Shown here: positions 61,177 to 64,000 of the stretch, piece after piece
How positions within the stretch are numbered: position 1 is the stretch's first letter
Layout: every line of letters begins with the position of its first letter
NCBI GenBank assembly: GCA_046342195.1
Contig: JBKDQE010000038.1
Span: forward strand, 112,284 to 176,283
Source: CANHBY01 sp046342195
GTDB lineage: Bacteria; Pseudomonadota; Gammaproteobacteria; Burkholderiales; Burkholderiaceae_C
Length of the DNA stretch: 64,000 bases
Direction: 5' to 3'
The notes under the pieces: generated by a model
The model's input: only the letters and a program-made list of their open reading frames with translations
Told to the model about the DNA's origin: nothing
Databases searched by the model: none
Position numbers and translations under genes: made by a program

Positions 61177-62454
61177 TCAAAAGAGCTGTTTTGGGCTGGT
61201 CGTGTTCAGTTTGCTTGAGGGCACCGTGAGGGCATCATCCAAAACCTCCACCCAGTGCCGAACAGGTACCGCGGTGCCTGTTTGCAAATGCTGGATACAA
61301 CCCATGTTGGCCGAGATGATGACTTCTGGCTTGAGGGGCTCAAGTTGTGCCAGCTTGCGGTCGCGCAGGGCGTGAGCGGTTTCAGGGTAAAGCACCGAGT
61401 AGGTTCCTGCAGAGCCGCAGCACAAGTGGCTTTCAGAGGTGGCCAAGCGCACCTGCCAACCGAGCGCACTCAAGCCTGCTTCAATGTGGCCACGTTTTTG
61501 CTGGCCATGCTGCAAGGTGCAAGGGGGATGATAGGCCAAACATTGAGCCGGGGGTTTGTGCAGCCTGGCTTTCAGGGTTGGCACCAAGCCGGGGAGAAGC
61601 TCACCGAGGTCTTGGCTCAGTTCACTCACGCAGCGCGCCTTGTCAGCGTAAGCCGCATCATGGGCCAGCGCTGAGGCATAGCCCTTTACGGTCACGCCAC
61701 AGCCCGAGGCATTCATGACAATAGCCTCCAGAGGCTGAGTTTGAATCAAGGGCCACCAAGCGTCAATGTTGCGACGCATATCATCGAGCCCCCCGGCGTG
61801 ATCATTGAGATGAGTTCGAAGGGCTCCGCAGCAACCGGCTTGGGGGGCCACCAGCGCCTCAATACCCGCTGCATCCAGCACGCGCGCTGTGGCGCTATTG
61901 ATGTTCGGCATCATGGCAGGCTGAACGCAGCCTTGAAGCATCAAGACTTTCCGGGCATGCCGGCTCTTTGGCCATTCATGGGCCCTGGCTGGGGCAGGTG
62001 GTGGCACCTTGCGCTTCAGAACCCCGGGCAAAAGTGGCTGCATCCACTGGGCGAATTTCATGGCAGGGGCAAACGCTGAGGACGTCAGCCCCTCCTTGAG
62101 TGCCCAACGAAGCAGCTTTTCTTGAGGGGGACGCGCGACTTTTTGTTCAACAAGCCCCCGGCCGATTTCGATCAATTGCCCATACGGCACCCCTGAAGGA
62201 CAGGTGGTTTCACAATTGCGACAGGTGAGGCAGTGGTCCAGGTGTTGCTGGGTCAAGCGGGTTACTGGCGCCCCCTCAAGCGTTTGTTTGATGAGGTAAA
62301 TGCGCCCGCGTGGGCCTTCAAGCTCATCACCGCTCAATTGGTAAGTGGGGCAGGTTGCGTTGCAAAATCCGCAGTGAACACATTGCCGCAAAATGGCCTC
62401 GGCGGTATCGCCTTCCAAAGACCCTTTCAACTCAGGAGCAAGCTTGGTCTGCAT
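61177..62454 (-). CDS. glcF: Glycolate oxidase iron-sulfur subunit
   Basis: 425 residues. Two 4Fe-4S sites CVHCGFCNATCP and CLTCRNCETTCP lie in the first 110 residues. CCG-type domains follow, with QAGCCGAL and LCCGSAGTYSVL. Passes electrons from GlcD/GlcE to the membrane. It begins 19 bases after glcE; a family 1 repeat element ends just beyond its stop. Confidence 0.95.
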   Translation of the reverse strand: MQTKLAPELKGSLEGDTAEAILRQCVHCGFCNATCPTYQLSGDELEGPRGRIYLIKQTLEGAPVTRLTQQHLDHCLTCRNCETTCPSGVPYGQLIEIGRGLVEQKVARPPQEKLLRWALKEGLTSSAFAPAMKFAQWMQPLLPGVLKRKVPPPAPARAHEWPKSRHARKVLMLQGCVQPAMMPNINSATARVLDAAGIEALVAPQAGCCGALRTHLNDHAGGLDDMRRNIDAWWPLIQTQPLEAIVMNASGCGVTVKGYASALAHDAAYADKARCVSELSQDLGELLPGLVPTLKARLHKPPAQCLAYHPPCTLQHGQQKRGHIEAGLSALGWQVRLATSESHLCCGSAGTYSVLYPETAHALRDRKLAQLEPLKPEVIISANMGCIQHLQTGTAVPVRHWVEVLDDALTVPSSKLNTTSPKQLF

Positions 62455-62473
62455 GGCTTTTCAGGGGGCAAAA

Positions 62474-63577
62474 TCATAATCCAGGGTACATCCGGCCTGG
62501 GTTGAACAGAGCTTCGGGGTCAAAAGATTGTTTCAGTGCACGGTGAATTTTTTCCACAGGCCCGGACAATGGCGTAAATACCTCGCGCCGCTCGCGGTTG
62601 CTTCGAAACAAGGTCGCATGCCCTCCCGCGGCTTCTGCCACTTTTCGAATGGCTATGGCAGGCGCATGGGTGCGCCACCAACGCTGCGCACCCCCCCATT
62701 CAATCAAGACATTTTCGCTCGCAGCCAGATCTTCAGGGAGCGGCAACGGTGAGGCCGCCGAGGGCACTGATAAGCGCCACAGGGGCCGCTGCGGGTCAGC
62801 CTGAAAGAAGGGGGCGGTTTGATCACGAAGGCTGGCCCAAAAGAGACGGGCAACCTCGGGTTCCAGCAAGGTGCCCCCGTGTGACGCTGATAACTGGCGC
62901 ACGGCTGCCGTGACGGCCGCAGAGGCTCCCGATAAACGCAGATACAGCTGCCCTTGGGCCCAGGCTGTGGCATGAATGGCCAAGGGTTGTGCCGCCCATA
63001 AATTCATCTTCTGGATGGCGTCGGGTTCATCCAGAGCAAAACGCAAGGTCGCTGTGGCTGTAGGAAGGGGAAGCACTTTCAGTGACACTTCAAGAATCAA
63101 ACCCAGGGTGCCCATGGCGCCGCACATCAGGCGAGAGACGTCATAGCCGGCCACATTTTTGATGACCCGGCCCCCGAAATTCAACACTTGAGCGCGCCCA
63201 TTGAGTATGGAAACGCCCAGCACAAAATCTCGAAGTGAGCCCACACTGGCCCGCGAAGGGCCCGACAAACCCGCGGCGACCATCCCGCCGATGGTTCCAT
63301 GAGGGCTGAAACGAGGAGGCTCAAAGGCAAGGTATTGCCCATGAGCCGCCAAAACTTCCTCCAGCTCGGCCAGAGGCGTTCCGGCACGCACGGTGACCAC
63401 CAGCTCGCTGGGTTCATAGCTGCTGATGCCTTGCAGGGCCGCCATACTCAAGGGCACCCCTGAAGGAACTTCGCCATAAAAATCTTTGCTACCCCCGCCC
63501 TGAATGTGCACAGGCTGGCGTAAGTTACCCGCTGAGAGCACTCGATCGATCAAGTCATGAAGAGCTTGTGTGGTCAT
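62474..63577 (-). CDS. glcE: Glycolate oxidase FAD-binding subunit GlcE
   Basis: About 367 residues of the FAD_binding_4 type: PVHIQGGGSKDFYGE, ELVVTVRAGTPLAELEEVL, FSPHGTIGGMVAAGLSG and RVIKNVAGYDVSRLMCG. Works with GlcD and GlcF in oxidising glycolate. I start at MTTQALHDL. glcD, which normally lies directly upstream, is missing; the sequence before this gene leads to an IS630-type transposase. Confidence 0.93.
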   Translation of the reverse strand: MTTQALHDLIDRVLSAGNLRQPVHIQGGGSKDFYGEVPSGVPLSMAALQGISSYEPSELVVTVRAGTPLAELEEVLAAHGQYLAFEPPRFSPHGTIGGMVAAGLSGPSRASVGSLRDFVLGVSILNGRAQVLNFGGRVIKNVAGYDVSRLMCGAMGTLGLILEVSLKVLPLPTATATLRFALDEPDAIQKMNLWAAQPLAIHATAWAQGQLYLRLSGASAAVTAAVRQLSASHGGTLLEPEVARLFWASLRDQTAPFFQADPQRPLWRLSVPSAASPLPLPEDLAASENVLIEWGGAQRWWRTHAPAIAIRKVAEAAGGHATLFRSNRERREVFTPLSGPVEKIHRALKQSFDPEALFNPGRMYPGL

Positions 63578-63911
63578 CCTGTGTTTGGAGCTTGAATATA
63601 CAGTCAATTAATCGTTGGCCCTGCAAAAACCCTCCAACCTGCATAAATATTGATGAAAACCAATGCAAAATCTGGCGTTGTCATCCTTTGACTGAGCTGC
63701 ACCCTCGCCGTCATGCTGTGCGCAGTCGCAGTATCTATCGATCCGGCATGATAATGCTTGAAATATCCGAGTCAGTTCCCGTGTTGGGCAAATGGAAAAA
63801 GACGACGCAAGATATTCGACACTGGAGCCACTGCACGAACGGCGCAAGCAAATGGTGCGCTATTCACCCGGCAATTAAGGGTTGATTTTTGAGATACCGC
63901 CCCCATCTTGT
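63578..63911. other. Stretch without a recognisable gene, between glcE and the transposase start
   Basis: No frame here resembles a protein. It falls where glcD would be expected. It may include the end of the insertion sequence whose transposase starts at 63912, but I could not define a terminal repeat. Confidence 0.4.
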
Positions 63912-64000
63912 ATGGAAGAAAACGGACGCAAGCTGACGCGGCAAGCTCAGCACGAGAGACGCCAACAGGCGGTTCGACTGCATCGACGCGGCATGGCCAT
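63912..64000 (+). CDS. IS630-type transposase, N-terminus only (runs off the window)
   Basis: The last 89 bases encode MEENGRKLTRQAQHERRQQA followed by VRLHRRGMA, which resembles the helix-turn-helix start of IS630-family transposases. Only 30 residues are visible, so the family call rests on this short match. Confidence 0.5.
   Translation, partial: MEENGRKLTRQAQHERRQQAVRLHRRGMA

Noticed and set aside
63608..63885. Short frames on both strands between glcE and the transposase
   Set aside because: No family resemblance or ribosome binding sites; treated as non-coding.

Overview
The window looks like a chromosomal segment of a betaproteobacterium of the order Burkholderiales. Supporting signs are the gene orders trpG-trpD-trpC-ung and lptA-lptB-rpoN, the long basic C-terminal extension on ribosomal protein S3, the divergent ybbA/tesA pair, a full S10-spc-alpha ribosomal block, and a CysB-type regulator next to sbp. 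This is inference from gene content and order; no database search was possible.

Layout: (1) 1-14.9 kb: a truncated MraY/WecA-family transferase, ung and trpCDG, a three-gene operon (beta-propeller, polysaccharide deacetylase, membrane hydroxylase), ybbA/tesA, an SPW-repeat membrane protein, an HDOD protein, icd and a hybrid histidine kinase. (2) 15.0-17.8 kb: a short transposon-like repeat, a tRNA with a CAT anticodon, and an AT-rich receiver-TPR gene. (3) 18.0-30.4 kb: a surface-layer (RTX-like) protein with its own type I secretion operon, two ABC transporters, a membrane-fusion protein, an outer-membrane TolC protein and a glycosyltransferase. The first gene of the export operon encodes what looks like the N-terminal half of a TnpB nuclease, without its RuvC domain. 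(4) 30.7-40.2 kb: cysB-like regulator and sbp, a DUF192 protein, an MFS transporter, a DUF2946/TonB-receptor cluster, an orphan moxR and an MscS channel. (5) 40.2-41.4 kb: two very AT-rich small genes separated by a duplicated 130-bp inverted-repeat element. (6) 41.4-55.9 kb: rplC to rplQ, with a peroxiredoxin gene at the S10/spc junction. (7) 56.0-64.0 kb: a decayed IS5-type transposase, lptAB, rpoN, an RlmL-like methyltransferase, glcFE and the start of an IS630-type transposase.

Three themes run through the window. First, several normally multi-gene systems lack a neighbour: no trpE beside trpG, no permease beside ybbA, no cysTWA between sbp and cysB, no DUF58 gene beside moxR, no rpsJ before rplC, no lptC before lptA, no glcD before glcE. 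Several of these gaps coincide with an insertion sequence or a short repeat. Second, a family of 140-175 bp inverted-repeat elements shares its terminal sequence with the end of the decayed IS5-type element, suggesting that the transposon mobilised them. Third, base composition is mosaic: the ribosomal block and the receiver-TPR gene are far more AT-rich than the rest.

The most unusual object is the TnpB-like, RuvC-less gene translationally coupled to the S-layer export operon. It sits just behind an intrinsic terminator that follows the S-layer gene, and the S-layer gene itself has a leader full of small hairpins.
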